The notes beneath the pieces are model-generated. The model saw only the letters and a list, made by a program, of their open reading frames with translations, was not told the origin of the DNA and ran no database searches. 37,571 nucleotides of DNA from an uncultured archaeon (GTDB lineage: Archaea; Nanobdellota; Nanobdellia; Woesearchaeales; UBA583): contig CAKZOW010000117.1 in NCBI GenBank assembly GCA_937138345.1, positions 1 through 37,571 on the forward strand, read 5' to 3'. Below are positions 8,828 through 17,935 of this stretch, one piece after another. Position 1 is the stretch's first letter; the number at the start of each line of letters is the position of its first letter. The translations under genes and the position numbers were made by a program.

Positions 8828-9499
8828 ATGGGTGGTAAATATTTATTACCTTTACATATGGAATGTAAAAGAGTAAAATGTCAATGTGACGAATTCAGTA
8901 GCCAATTTTGTAAATACAAGCAAGCTGCTAAACCTAAGAAGGTTAAAGCTAAACCTAAGGCTCGTAAAAAGAAACTGATACCTATACCCAAGATTGATAC
9001 AATCGTTTGGGAATTCTGTTCAATTGCTTTTAGGCTTCAAGACGCTGATAAAATGGGTAATGCTTCTTGTAGTACCTGTAATACTCAATTGTACTACTAC
9101 GGTACTGGGAAAGCTCACATGGGCCATTTTTTGAGCCGTAGATTTCGAAACACAAAGTTCCTTAGAACTAATATGTCGATCCAGTGTAGTACGTGCAACT
9201 CGGCAATTTATCATGGACGGCCATACGAGATGGGTCGCTTCCTCAACAACAAGTACGGTGAAGGAACTGCTGAGAAAATGATAGCTATGGCTGCTATACC
9301 TACTAAATTCTCTCGACAGGACTACAAAGTTATACTCTTCGAAATGGCTCATTTTATATACAAAGAATCAGAATCTAAACACCTATTCGAGTGGAAAGAA
9401 TCTATGGCTAAGTACAAGCAAGAACTAATTTTATCTATTGTAGAAGGTAAAACCACTATAGATGATGAAGTCATACTAGGAAAATATCGTTTACCTTAA
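8828..9499 (+). CDS. NinG-like recombination endonuclease
   Basis: CSTCN...AHMGHFLSRRFRNTKFLRTNMSIQCSTCNSAIYHGRPYEMGRFL, NinG/Rap-type Cys/His pattern. Confidence 0.8.
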   Translation: MGGKYLLPLHMECKRVKCQCDEFSSQFCKYKQAAKPKKVKAKPKARKKKLIPIPKIDTIVWEFCSIAFRLQDADKMGNASCSTCNTQLYYYGTGKAHMGHFLSRRFRNTKFLRTNMSIQCSTCNSAIYHGRPYEMGRFLNNKYGEGTAEKMIAMAAIPTKFSRQDYKVILFEMAHFIYKESESKHLFEWKESMAKYKQELILSIVEGKTTIDDEVILGKYRLP

Positions 9500-9511
9500 A
9501 ACTAATTACTT

Positions 9512-10399
9512 ATGAAAAGCGGAATATATACTATTACTAATACTACTACTAGTCAAATTTACTTAGGTAGTTCTATTGATGTACATATAAGATTACAGAC
9601 TCATAAGAATGCTTTAATTAAAGATAAACATGAGAATAGTAAACTACAGAGGTCATATAATAAATATGGTGCTGAAGTTTTTACTTATAAGCAAATACTA
9701 ACATCTCCAGTAGAGTATAATTTTAAACTAGAGCAAAAACTCTTAGACACTTACGTGAAATGGGGTTTTGACTTTAATTTAAATAGAAATGCTATTGGAG
9801 GAGCTTTTATAGACAACTATATGTATTCTGAATTAGAATGGAAGGTCATTGTATTGATGGTAAACAAAGGATACACATCAAGACGGATGGTAAAACTTCT
9901 TAAAAAAGGTTCTACTCATAGATTTGCCAAAATATTTAATAAAAGTCACTATATAAAAAATCCTATCTCAAAAAGTCTTAAAGACAAGTTTAATGATAAT
10001 AATAAAATACATAAAGGAGCTAATGCACCCCTGAAGTATTCAGACGTAGTGTTAGGTAAAATTAAATATCTTCACTCCTGTGGTTTCACTATTACAGAAA
10101 TTTCTGATGTACTAGGTATAAAAATTTCTTCGATATACGGGTATACTTACTCAAACCATTATAAAGAAGTAATTCCTTTTAGATACAATTATCACAAAGA
10201 ATTAAATCATACTATCAAAAGGACTTCTATCGACGGAAAACAAGTGAAACTATACTTTAATAAGTATTTTGCTACTAAATCCGTACATAACCATAAAAAA
10301 CATAATCATAGGAAAGTAGAAACGGTGCGTAAAGGTATCTCAGAATGTCTCAAAGGTAGACAAAAATCAGCCTACGGCTACAAATGGGAATATCTGTAA
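9512..10399 (+). CDS. GIY-YIG (SegA-like) homing endonuclease
   Basis: SGIYTITNTTTSQIYLGSSIDVHIRLQTHKN...LQRSYNKYGAEVFTYKQI; C-terminal HTH/NUMOD-like segment. Confidence 0.85.
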   Translation: MKSGIYTITNTTTSQIYLGSSIDVHIRLQTHKNALIKDKHENSKLQRSYNKYGAEVFTYKQILTSPVEYNFKLEQKLLDTYVKWGFDFNLNRNAIGGAFIDNYMYSELEWKVIVLMVNKGYTSRRMVKLLKKGSTHRFAKIFNKSHYIKNPISKSLKDKFNDNNKIHKGANAPLKYSDVVLGKIKYLHSCGFTITEISDVLGIKISSIYGYTYSNHYKEVIPFRYNYHKELNHTIKRTSIDGKQVKLYFNKYFATKSVHNHKKHNHRKVETVRKGISECLKGRQKSAYGYKWEYL

Positions 10400-10404
10400 A
10401 TAAA

Positions 10405-10434
10405 AACCCTAGCAGAATCACATCTACTAGGGTT
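10405..10434 (-). terminator. Rho-independent-type terminator
   Basis: Minus RNA AACCCUAG-U-AGA-UGUGAU-UCU-G-CUAGGGUU followed by UUUA. Confidence 0.75.
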
Positions 10435-10456
10435 GTATAACATCAATCTAACACTA

Positions 10457-10468
10457 TACTAGGGCGGT
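10457..10468 (-). repeat. Right copy of 12-bp inverted repeat (TACTAGGGCGGT)
   Basis: Exact reverse complement of 8786-8797. Confidence 0.8.
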
Positions 10469-10475
10469 AAATTAA

Positions 10476-10817
10476 TTAAGCTAAAAGTTTCTCAACTTCT
10501 AAATACTTAGCCTTTGTAATCTCCTCTACAGTAACTTTAGGACCAAACCCATGTGTAAGTGCTAAAGTAGATTCAAATACCTCACAAGCCTTTTCTGGTA
10601 CTTTATACACAGAAATTTGACCTGTCGATTTAACAACAAAATACTTATAATCCTTAGATACTTTTGTCCAAGTGGCTTCAAGGTTTTTCATTAATAATCC
10701 TACCCTTTTCGGAGTAGCACACCAAATCTTCAACTGCTGATTAATTTCTGAATGTGTAGTACCGTCTTTTAATACTACTACTTCTTTGTCTGTTCCTAAT
10801 TGAAATAATACTTTCAT
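10476..10817 (-). CDS. Hypothetical protein
   Basis: 113-aa ORF. Confidence 0.65.
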   Translation of the reverse strand: MKVLFQLGTDKEVVVLKDGTTHSEINQQLKIWCATPKRVGLLMKNLEATWTKVSKDYKYFVVKSTGQISVYKVPEKACEVFESTLALTHGFGPKVTVEEITKAKYLEVEKLLA

Positions 10818-10823
10818 AATTTT

Positions 10824-11204
10824 TTATTTATAAAATGTTTGTAAATTACCTGGCCCTTCTAAAGTCCAAGTATCTTTTCCTAATGTCCATCGTAAATATT
10901 TACTTTCCATCACAAGTACGTCTCCTTCTACTTCTAATTCATACAGTAAATCGCTTTTTACTCCTCCAAAATTAAGTCTGTAAAGAGATGCTTCACGAGT
11001 AAACTGAATAGTTAAAATACTGTCTTCAATAACTACATCTTTAAAAGTAATTATAGATAATTCAGATTCGAGTAGACTTATTACAGGTACTTTGCCTGTA
11101 TTATTATGTAAAGACTCATACTTGTAACTAACTGCTTCAAATGTACGAGATGTCTCAGTACAACTTACAATACTTAGTAGTGCTAAAATTAATAAATACC
11201 TCAT
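10824..11204 (-). CDS. Putative lipoprotein
   Basis: N-terminus MRYLLILALLSIVSC lipobox-like. Confidence 0.6.
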   Translation of the reverse strand: MRYLLILALLSIVSCTETSRTFEAVSYKYESLHNNTGKVPVISLLESELSIITFKDVVIEDSILTIQFTREASLYRLNFGGVKSDLLYELEVEGDVLVMESKYLRWTLGKDTWTLEGPGNLQTFYK

Positions 11205-11413
11205 AATTTATCTAAATTTAAAAATTCTTCTATATTAGTGGTTATTATACGAAATAAATTTTTTCCCATAATTAACCATATAAAACAGTAAATAGGTATT
11301 AGGAGTGTATCACATATCATAGTTGTAACCCATAGTACACAAATTAGTAGAAAAGCTACAATCCCTACTACAATTTGAACTATTACTAATAATCTTTCTA
11401 AAAATCCTTTCAT
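11201..11413 (-). CDS. Small membrane protein
   Basis: Hydrophobic segments; ATGA overlaps both sides. Confidence 0.6.
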   Translation of the reverse strand: MKGFLERLLVIVQIVVGIVAFLLICVLWVTTMICDTLLIPIYCFIWLIMGKNLFRIITTNIEEFLNLDKL

Positions 11414-11628
11414 TTTAATTTTATTGTGTCTCCTATATTATATAAACCACAGTCTGCTTTAATGTACTGAGATGCTGACTGCCAAAATCCACTTTTAATA
11501 GTACACATGTATTTACAATAATCGTTTTTTACAGTAATACCTTCTACTATGAAAGGGTCTTTACTTGTCATTACAGGTGAATGACTACACGAACTAAAAA
11601 ATACTACTAAAATTAATAAATACTTCAT
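11410..11628 (-). CDS. Putative small lipoprotein
   Basis: MKYLLILVVFFSSC lipobox-like. Confidence 0.55.
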   Translation of the reverse strand: MKYLLILVVFFSSCSHSPVMTSKDPFIVEGITVKNDYCKYMCTIKSGFWQSASQYIKADCGLYNIGDTIKLK

Positions 11629-11915
11629 ATAGGTAATGTTATTTCCTGTGTTTCTCCTGTATTTAATTCACAAGCAGAATACAGTACTGTATTACTAAAT
11701 ACTTTTACCTCACTAGCTTGAGTGAGTATTACTTTACCTTCCTTACTAAATGGACCTAATTGGACATAATAAGGAATATAAGCGACTGCCGACCATCTAG
11801 TTAATAGTTGCCTACCTTGAGCAATCATAGGTTTAACTACGGATTCCCAATTATTGTCTACTATACAATGGGTGGCTGTTCCAAAATTCGTTTCTATTTG
11901 TTCTGAATTTATCAT
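11625..11915 (-). CDS. Hypothetical protein
   Basis: 96-aa ORF, ATGA overlap. Confidence 0.65.
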   Translation of the reverse strand: MINSEQIETNFGTATHCIVDNNWESVVKPMIAQGRQLLTRWSAVAYIPYYVQLGPFSKEGKVILTQASEVKVFSNTVLYSACELNTGETQEITLPI

Positions 11916-11943
11916 AAGTACATTATTTCTTTAACTTCCATAA

Positions 11944-12294
11944 TTAACAATTATCTATTTCATGTTCAAAAATACATTCGTAAAGTAATTTATCACCTTG
12001 ATTATTTTCCATCTCTGCTAGTTGGTTCAGAGTGTAACCATAACTATCCAGTATGTTTGCTAATTCTTTAAGTGTGTATTCATAATAGTAATGATGTTCA
12101 GACCAATACTTCTTATCCTTCCAAATAGTAGAACCAATTAATGTTACAGGAGTATGTTCTAAAGTCCCGTCTGCGAGTTCTTTAAATACTTCTGGATAAT
12201 CTGTACGGTTAAACTCTTTAAAGGTGTAAGAAAGCATCCCATTACTCATGTACTGGTAATTGTCCGGGTCTGTTATAGTCCATTTCATGTCCAA
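11944..12294 (-). CDS. Hypothetical protein
   Basis: 116-aa ORF. Confidence 0.6.
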   Translation of the reverse strand: MDMKWTITDPDNYQYMSNGMLSYTFKEFNRTDYPEVFKELADGTLEHTPVTLIGSTIWKDKKYWSEHHYYYEYTLKELANILDSYGYTLNQLAEMENNQGDKLLYECIFEHEIDNC

Positions 12295-12670
12295 AGATTT
12301 TATCGATTTGTTTAAAAATTGCAGGAAGTTTTACTCTGTTAATGTGATTTACTTTGTAGGCAATCTCAGGTATTACTACTAACTTTTCTATGTTTTGTAT
12401 ATGGTTTTCATCTGAGAACTTCCTAAGTTTATAAATTTCAATGAATAACTCACAAAACTTATCTAAATTATCTTTTTTTAATAGTTTTGAACTTATTTTA
12501 TCAAAGTGATTTAATAAGTTTTCTTTAAAATCTCCTTCTATAAAAGAAGACAGGTGATAATGACAATGTTTATTTCCTAAATAACCAACGCCCCAATACC
12601 AACCACAATCCCAGGAAGGTTTACTTAAATAAATCCTTTTGCCTTCTACTATTCCCATATAATGTTTCAT
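12242..12670 (-). CDS. Hypothetical protein
   Basis: 142-aa ORF. Confidence 0.65.
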   Translation of the reverse strand: MKHYMGIVEGKRIYLSKPSWDCGWYWGVGYLGNKHCHYHLSSFIEGDFKENLLNHFDKISSKLLKKDNLDKFCELFIEIYKLRKFSDENHIQNIEKLVVIPEIAYKVNHINRVKLPAIFKQIDKIFGHEMDYNRPGQLPVHE

Positions 12671-12685
12671 AATTTAAATTAAAAA

Positions 12686-12713
12686 GAGGTAGCAGAACTT
12701 AATCTACTACCTC
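12686..12713 (-). terminator. Rho-independent-type terminator
   Basis: Minus RNA GAGGUAG-U-AGA-UUAAGU-UCU-G-CUACCUC followed by UUUUU. Confidence 0.75.
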
Positions 12714-12752
12714 GACATGAAAAATTTAAAAAAAATAAATATATGACAAAAA

Positions 12753-13385
12753 TTATTTACCGTTTACATTTACATTTGACTTACCTGCTTCCGCTACAGA
12801 AGTGATAGTCCCTTGTAATTGTTTAGCCATATCTTGCGAATCTCTTAAACGAGCTTGCATAGAAGCTAATTGGTCTTTTAAAGCAGAAATTTCATACTGT
12901 TGTTCAGAGATTTTCATCTCTTTTTCCATAGTATCTTGCTTATGTTTGAACTCTAAGTTACGAGTTGCTGCTGAGATACCTGCTTTTACAGCGTTAGTTT
13001 CATGATCCTTAGCTTTATCTAACTTCTTTTGTAAGTTCTCTACCTCTTCATTACTAATCCAAGCATTCCCAAATTCAGCGACTAAAACTTTAGCAGTACT
13101 TAACTTCTCTTCTTTTACCTGCATACCTAAGTCATACTTCATAACTCGATAAGCTTCAGAGAAGCTTACTTTTTCTGCTTGTAATTTTTCTATGTAATCC
13201 TCCTTCAAATTAGCTAATTTGGCTTCCTGTTCTTGTACTTTAGCTACTGTTTCATCAAACTCATTTACAGCATCTTCTACTTTACTGATAATCTGTTTGT
13301 GTAAAATCTCTCCTGCATCAGTGATTTTCTTAATTGCTGAGGAAATCTGTGGATTCTTCGTTAAATTCATTTTAATTGTTGACAT
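12753..13385 (-). CDS. Coiled-coil hypothetical protein
   Basis: Heptad-like E/K/Q-rich sequence over most of 210 aa. Confidence 0.65.
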   Translation of the reverse strand: MSTIKMNLTKNPQISSAIKKITDAGEILHKQIISKVEDAVNEFDETVAKVQEQEAKLANLKEDYIEKLQAEKVSFSEAYRVMKYDLGMQVKEEKLSTAKVLVAEFGNAWISNEEVENLQKKLDKAKDHETNAVKAGISAATRNLEFKHKQDTMEKEMKISEQQYEISALKDQLASMQARLRDSQDMAKQLQGTITSVAEAGKSNVNVNGK

Positions 13386-13397
13386 AATTATACTATT

Positions 13398-13772
13398 TTA
13401 AAAAATTAAATGATTAATTGCTTCGTCTATGCACTTATCGAATAAGACTTGTGCCTCTATATTTACACTTTTAGCCGTTGGACTCATTGTGCTCCAAACT
13501 GCGTCTGAATAAGCTTCTAATTCTTTTTGAAAAGCTTTAGCAGCTCTCGAAAGACTATGCCTATAAATATCTAATTTCTCCATATCGTCTATAGCAGATA
13601 CTAGATTATTTGTAGTCAGAATAGAGCGTAAAAGTACGGTTTTATTTGCTTCTATCCTATCATTTGTCTCTTCTTTTGTAAGTTTTTTACGAGTGGTCCG
13701 GTTCAATAAAGGTACTGTCTTTAATGATTTTACCTTCTGCATTTGTTTCACTACCCTTGGTTTCGTTAGCAT
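13398..13772 (-). CDS. Hypothetical protein (start uncertain)
   Basis: ORF overlaps MazG-like gene by 86 nt; an internal start is possible. Confidence 0.5.
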   Translation of the reverse strand: MLTKPRVVKQMQKVKSLKTVPLLNRTTRKKLTKEETNDRIEANKTVLLRSILTTNNLVSAIDDMEKLDIYRHSLSRAAKAFQKELEAYSDAVWSTMSPTAKSVNIEAQVLFDKCIDEAINHLIF

Positions 13773-14103
13773 CTATTATTCTTTTTAAAACCTCCTCTGG
13801 AAGAGGTGTTCCATGATTTAAATTTAATTTATATAAAGCGCCTACAGCGAAGAATATAATATCTCCTAAAGCATCTGCTTGTTCTTCTGTTGTAGTAGGG
13901 ATACCATACTCTATAAGATCTTGACATTCCTCTCTACAAGCTTTTCTAATTCCTTCTTTCGAAATACCTTCTTTGTAGGACTGTTTATCAGTACCAAAAT
14001 ACTCCAATAATTCTTCCATAATGAAAGAACCTTCTCTTATTTGATCGTAATTAGTTAGATTACGTTCCTTGTTCCACTTTACAATCCTTTGTATTACATT
14101 CAT
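13687..14103 (-). CDS. MazG-like nucleotide pyrophosphohydrolase
   Basis: FIMEELLEYFG...EECQDLIEYG...EEQADALGDIIFFAVGALYKLN...VLKRIIDANETKGSETNAEGKIIK. Confidence 0.7.
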   Translation of the reverse strand: MNVIQRIVKWNKERNLTNYDQIREGSFIMEELLEYFGTDKQSYKEGISKEGIRKACREECQDLIEYGIPTTTEEQADALGDIIFFAVGALYKLNLNHGTPLPEEVLKRIIDANETKGSETNAEGKIIKDSTFIEPDHS

Positions 14104-14677
14104 AATTAAATATTTCTTTTGATTTATCAGGAATAGTATCTAGTTCCGCAGTTGGTTCTATTTCTTCTCCTAATAATATTTCTAATTTTTTTCTATAGTC
14201 TTTTGATTTACTACACACATCTCTAGCATTTGCTTCTCGCAGATTTTTATCAATATTTTTCTTACTACCTTTAAATATCTTTTCAGGATACCTATACAGT
14301 TTAGAGTACTCGCCAGCAAGAAATCTATCTTTTAGGTTTTTTACAGGTAATTTTATTACTAAAGCATGTAATTTACCATAAAGACTTTCGCCAAAAAAGT
14401 ACTCATCGGCTAAATGAGGTATGTCAAAATCAATATCTGAACTTTCCCCTTTAACAAGGATGGTAATACAGTTGTCATAATCTACTTGTCTTTCTTTATC
14501 TTCTACTCCTACAGCAAATAAATCAAGTTTTATAAACTTAACTATAAAACCTTTACCATATATATTCAAGGAGGGTAGAAGATATTTTCGGGTTTTATTG
14601 TAGATAGTACCTTCTACTAAAGTATTTGATGTAACTTCTTTTACTTCGTTGTATTTTTTTAAATCTTTTATTTCCAT
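14060..14677 (-). CDS. Hypothetical protein
   Basis: 205-aa ORF. Confidence 0.6.
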   Translation of the reverse strand: MEIKDLKKYNEVKEVTSNTLVEGTIYNKTRKYLLPSLNIYGKGFIVKFIKLDLFAVGVEDKERQVDYDNCITILVKGESSDIDFDIPHLADEYFFGESLYGKLHALVIKLPVKNLKDRFLAGEYSKLYRYPEKIFKGSKKNIDKNLREANARDVCSKSKDYRKKLEILLGEEIEPTAELDTIPDKSKEIFNYECNTKDCKVEQGT

Positions 14678-15585
14678 AAATAAGGTTTAATTAGCCCTTC
14701 GTTTTTTTTAATCCTATAATGAATACTGTAATCTCCGTCATATTGTTTGTAAATTTTAACACATTCTTTAATTTTTTCCCAACTTTCTTTTAATAAAGAA
14801 TCTGGCATTTGGTAATAACAAGTATTATTATTATTAGCATTCGCATAAACTACTACAGGATTAGTTATAGTCAGTCCTGTCATATACTTAGCTAATAACG
14901 AGTAAAATGTTAATTGAAATCCAGTGTCCCATTCTTTAATAAATTTCTCTACATTCTCAGGATTATACCTACCAACTTTTAAATCAGCTATAAGTAAAGA
15001 ACCTGGTTGTACTGTAATTTGACCAAAAGTAACTGGTTTATCCGTATTATTTTCGTAATACCAATCAGCCAATCCCTTACACTGTAGTCCTAGTAGTTCA
15101 CTACTAAGTATCTTTTGAGTATCTCCATATTTATTTAGAAATTCTACAACTTCACTAGTATAACTTGTTTCCAAATTATACTTAGTGCTGTGTATTTTTT
15201 CAAAATCCTCACTGTCAAATAAAGTAATACCATCTCTCATTAGATTATAGTAATCTTCAAAGGGATTTAACTTGTTCCAAACTGAAGTGTCAGAATATTT
15301 AGGATACAATCCAAGATAACGAGTAACCTCAATAAGATTATCAAAGAACTCTCCTGTTTTAAAACCTTCATCAATAATTAACTTAGCATTAGCCGTAGGG
15401 ATTCCTCCTTCATACAATGCAAATTTCTTATCAAAAGTATCAGGCGCGAACATAAGAGTGTCTACAGCATCTCCAATCATCATACCTTTATTCTTCTTGT
15501 CCTTAGTAATTTCACTTGTACTACCAAACATCTTCTTTAAAAAACTTTGGTTAACGCCTTCTAACTTATCATATCCTTTCCTCAT
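14668..15585 (-). CDS. PD-(D/E)XK superfamily nuclease
   Basis: GLQCKGLADWYY ... SLLIADLKVGRYNPENVEKFIKEWDTGFQLTFYSLL (D...DxK...Q..Y). Confidence 0.75.
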   Translation of the reverse strand: MRKGYDKLEGVNQSFLKKMFGSTSEITKDKKNKGMMIGDAVDTLMFAPDTFDKKFALYEGGIPTANAKLIIDEGFKTGEFFDNLIEVTRYLGLYPKYSDTSVWNKLNPFEDYYNLMRDGITLFDSEDFEKIHSTKYNLETSYTSEVVEFLNKYGDTQKILSSELLGLQCKGLADWYYENNTDKPVTFGQITVQPGSLLIADLKVGRYNPENVEKFIKEWDTGFQLTFYSLLAKYMTGLTITNPVVVYANANNNNTCYYQMPDSLLKESWEKIKECVKIYKQYDGDYSIHYRIKKNEGLIKPYLWK

Positions 15586-16472
15586 AATATTCTGTTTAAT
15601 TGCCTTTTTAATTCTTTAGCACCATATTTAAACGCTATGTCGTAAGGATCAGATAACTTCTTCTCATTACCATAAGCATCAATATACGTACCTTGTAAAT
15701 CAAACCTAATAGCTTTACCTCCATGTTTCTTAACTAATCTATCGCTATAGTTTATACCTGCGGTATCGTTGTCCATTAGATAATAATCTGGATGGTACCC
15801 TCCTAAGTTAGTAGAACTTTCTGAAGGAACAAACCTAGAATTAAAACCAATATTAATTAAGCAGAGATATGACTTTAGATTCATAGTCATTATGAAAGGA
15901 ACATCTGGTTTCATAGGTTCAAATCCTCCTATATCAGATGCTATAAAATTAGTTAAGAAAAGCCTAGTTTTAGGTCCATAGAGTTTACACCTGTTATTGA
16001 TAACATTTGCATATACATCAGTAGGTTCATGTTTTATCCACCTATCTTTGTAAGTAGTCCAGTACTTTTGTACAGGCTTGCATTTTTCACTAAGTAATTG
16101 TTTTGCTGTAATACCACATACATTCCAGAATGGTGCATCTCTTGAAGCCCATTTTCTAGATTTAAATTTTATAATGTAGGGTGTCTTAGTTCGGCTAGAA
16201 TAGGTAGGAATAAAATTAGGCTGTATTTCTTTTGCCTTTACCAAGGCTTCTTTAAAAGTGATATTGTGTACATACTGCAAAGCATAAAAGCAATCCTTGT
16301 TATGTAACTCATCACTAGGGTCGAATAGTCTTAACCTATGCCCAGTCCATTTTAAAATAGCCCCAGGAGAACTATCTGCTCTCCTAGGGTTTCTAAACCT
16401 CTGCTTAACATCAACATATCCTACAATTGTTTGCCATACGGCTAATTGATCTATAGAGTTAATGTCTGTCAT
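15582..16472 (-). CDS. DnaG-type DNA primase (Toprim)
   Basis: YLMDNDTAGINYSDRLVKKHGGKAI ... KLSDPYDIAFKYG; Zn-ribbon remnant region NPRRADSSPGA. Confidence 0.65.
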   Translation of the reverse strand: MTDINSIDQLAVWQTIVGYVDVKQRFRNPRRADSSPGAILKWTGHRLRLFDPSDELHNKDCFYALQYVHNITFKEALVKAKEIQPNFIPTYSSRTKTPYIIKFKSRKWASRDAPFWNVCGITAKQLLSEKCKPVQKYWTTYKDRWIKHEPTDVYANVINNRCKLYGPKTRLFLTNFIASDIGGFEPMKPDVPFIMTMNLKSYLCLINIGFNSRFVPSESSTNLGGYHPDYYLMDNDTAGINYSDRLVKKHGGKAIRFDLQGTYIDAYGNEKKLSDPYDIAFKYGAKELKRQLNRIL

Positions 16473-16482
16473 AAAAGTTTAA

Positions 16483-17220
16483 TTAAAATGGTAAATCATC
16501 ATTTGAAAAAGAATTTTCAGTTGTACCACCTACTTCTGGTGTAGTAGAAGGAGCTGGTTTATCTTCTTCTTTCAATTTATCTAATAAAGTCCAACCACTT
16601 AAAGTTTTGTACTGGTTTAAGTACTTGTCGCTTTCTTCATTACACGCTTTTCCAGGTAATTTAATCTGTAATGTACCTTTAGTAACTACTTCTTGAGTTT
16701 TAGAACTCATATACTCTTCTCCACCGATGATTGTGCAATATTCCAATCCTTCTGCAAAGTCAACAAACCCTTGAGCAACTTCTACCATATCAGTCATTTT
16801 ACTAGGCATAACTGGGAACGCTTTACCTAACTCAGGGATTTTACCTAACTCTTGCGCTAGAGTCTCGAAGTATTTAGGCGCACCAAAGTAGAATGTTCTA
16901 CCAATCGTATTTGGTGTAATCCAGAAATCCTTAGTCGTAAACCTACGATTTTTGTAAGGATGATCTTTAGGATTATACATTCCCTCAGTCTCATCGTTTT
17001 CTACAAAAGTCAAAGTAATTTTTACTGTACCAGAATTAGATTTCCCTATAGCTACTTTCTCGATAGTTCCTGTTACTATATCTCCAAAAGCTAAATAAGG
17101 ACTAGGAGCGTTTTTACGTGCTTCTTTTTCCGCCTCACGTTCTTGTGCATCTTTTATTTGCTTATTTGTTTTTGCTAAATTTTCTGCATGTAAAGCATCA
17201 CTATCTGTTAACCAATTCAT
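16483..17220 (-). CDS. Single-stranded DNA-binding-like protein with acidic DDLPF tail
   Basis: C-terminus SFSNDDLPF matches the SSB acidic tip; OB-compatible GDIVTGTIEKV core. Confidence 0.55.
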   Translation of the reverse strand: MNWLTDSDALHAENLAKTNKQIKDAQEREAEKEARKNAPSPYLAFGDIVTGTIEKVAIGKSNSGTVKITLTFVENDETEGMYNPKDHPYKNRRFTTKDFWITPNTIGRTFYFGAPKYFETLAQELGKIPELGKAFPVMPSKMTDMVEVAQGFVDFAEGLEYCTIIGGEEYMSSKTQEVVTKGTLQIKLPGKACNEESDKYLNQYKTLSGWTLLDKLKEEDKPAPSTTPEVGGTTENSFSNDDLPF

Positions 17221-17230
17221 AATTTATAAT

Positions 17231-17246
17231 TTTTAAACGTTTAAAA
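17231..17246. promoter_or_regulatory. 16-bp perfect palindrome TTTTAAACGTTTAAAA
   Basis: Self-reverse-complementary; 11 bp upstream of the SSB-like start codon. Confidence 0.45.
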
Positions 17247-17302
17247 TTCAATTTAATTAAATAATGTTTTTTGGGATTACTTTTAATCTATTCATCCTTA
17301 AT

Positions 17303-17908
17303 CTATCCTAACCATTCTTCTGTAATAGATACATCTTGATTTCCTCCTAACATATTAGTAGCGTTTCCTCCTAACATTTCTCCAGAATTACCATTTAGAT
17401 CTTCTGTAGAAATTTCAGAATCTTTAACTTGATTCTCTGATGTTCCCTCTTCAGTAACATCCTCTACTGTAGAATCATCTTCATCGCTAGTATCACACTC
17501 TTCAGATTTTACTTTTGGATTTATTACTCCTACGTACATACCTTCATTAGTAAAGTTTCCTACCGGAATAGGTACTCCTTCTGGAAGATTGAATTTAGTG
17601 TTGTCTATCATGATTCCAATTAATACCTTATTACGGCATTTAGAGGCTCCTTTTAACCCGTCCTCTTCTTTTGTTACCCTAAATGAATTACCTGGAATAG
17701 TGTTTGCATCCTCAGTAGCGTTACAAATGTAAGAAATCTTATCTTGATAAACGATTCTAAATCTATCGTCTGGTGATAAATTTAACTGTTCTTTAAGAGT
17801 TTTACTTACATAAACGGCTGAATCTTTAATCATGAATACTGCCTTTCCATCTTCCCAGATAACTTTCTTAGGTGTGTTCAACCAACTGCTTTTACTTAAC
17901 TTTAACAT
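17303..17908 (-). CDS. Hypothetical protein with acidic tail and MLGGN repeats
   Basis: 201-aa ORF, GEMLGGNATNMLGGN. Confidence 0.6.
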   Translation of the reverse strand: MLKLSKSSWLNTPKKVIWEDGKAVFMIKDSAVYVSKTLKEQLNLSPDDRFRIVYQDKISYICNATEDANTIPGNSFRVTKEEDGLKGASKCRNKVLIGIMIDNTKFNLPEGVPIPVGNFTNEGMYVGVINPKVKSEECDTSDEDDSTVEDVTEEGTSENQVKDSEISTEDLNGNSGEMLGGNATNMLGGNQDVSITEEWLG

Positions 17909-17935
17909 AATTATTTGATTTAAAAATTTAAAAAT

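Noticed and set aside
9020-9352. Minus-strand 110-aa ORF
   Set aside because: Lies entirely antisense inside the convincing NinG-like gene.
12802-13401. Plus-strand 67- and 60-aa ORFs
   Set aside because: Antisense to the coiled-coil gene; Ser/Cys-rich composition typical of shadow frames.
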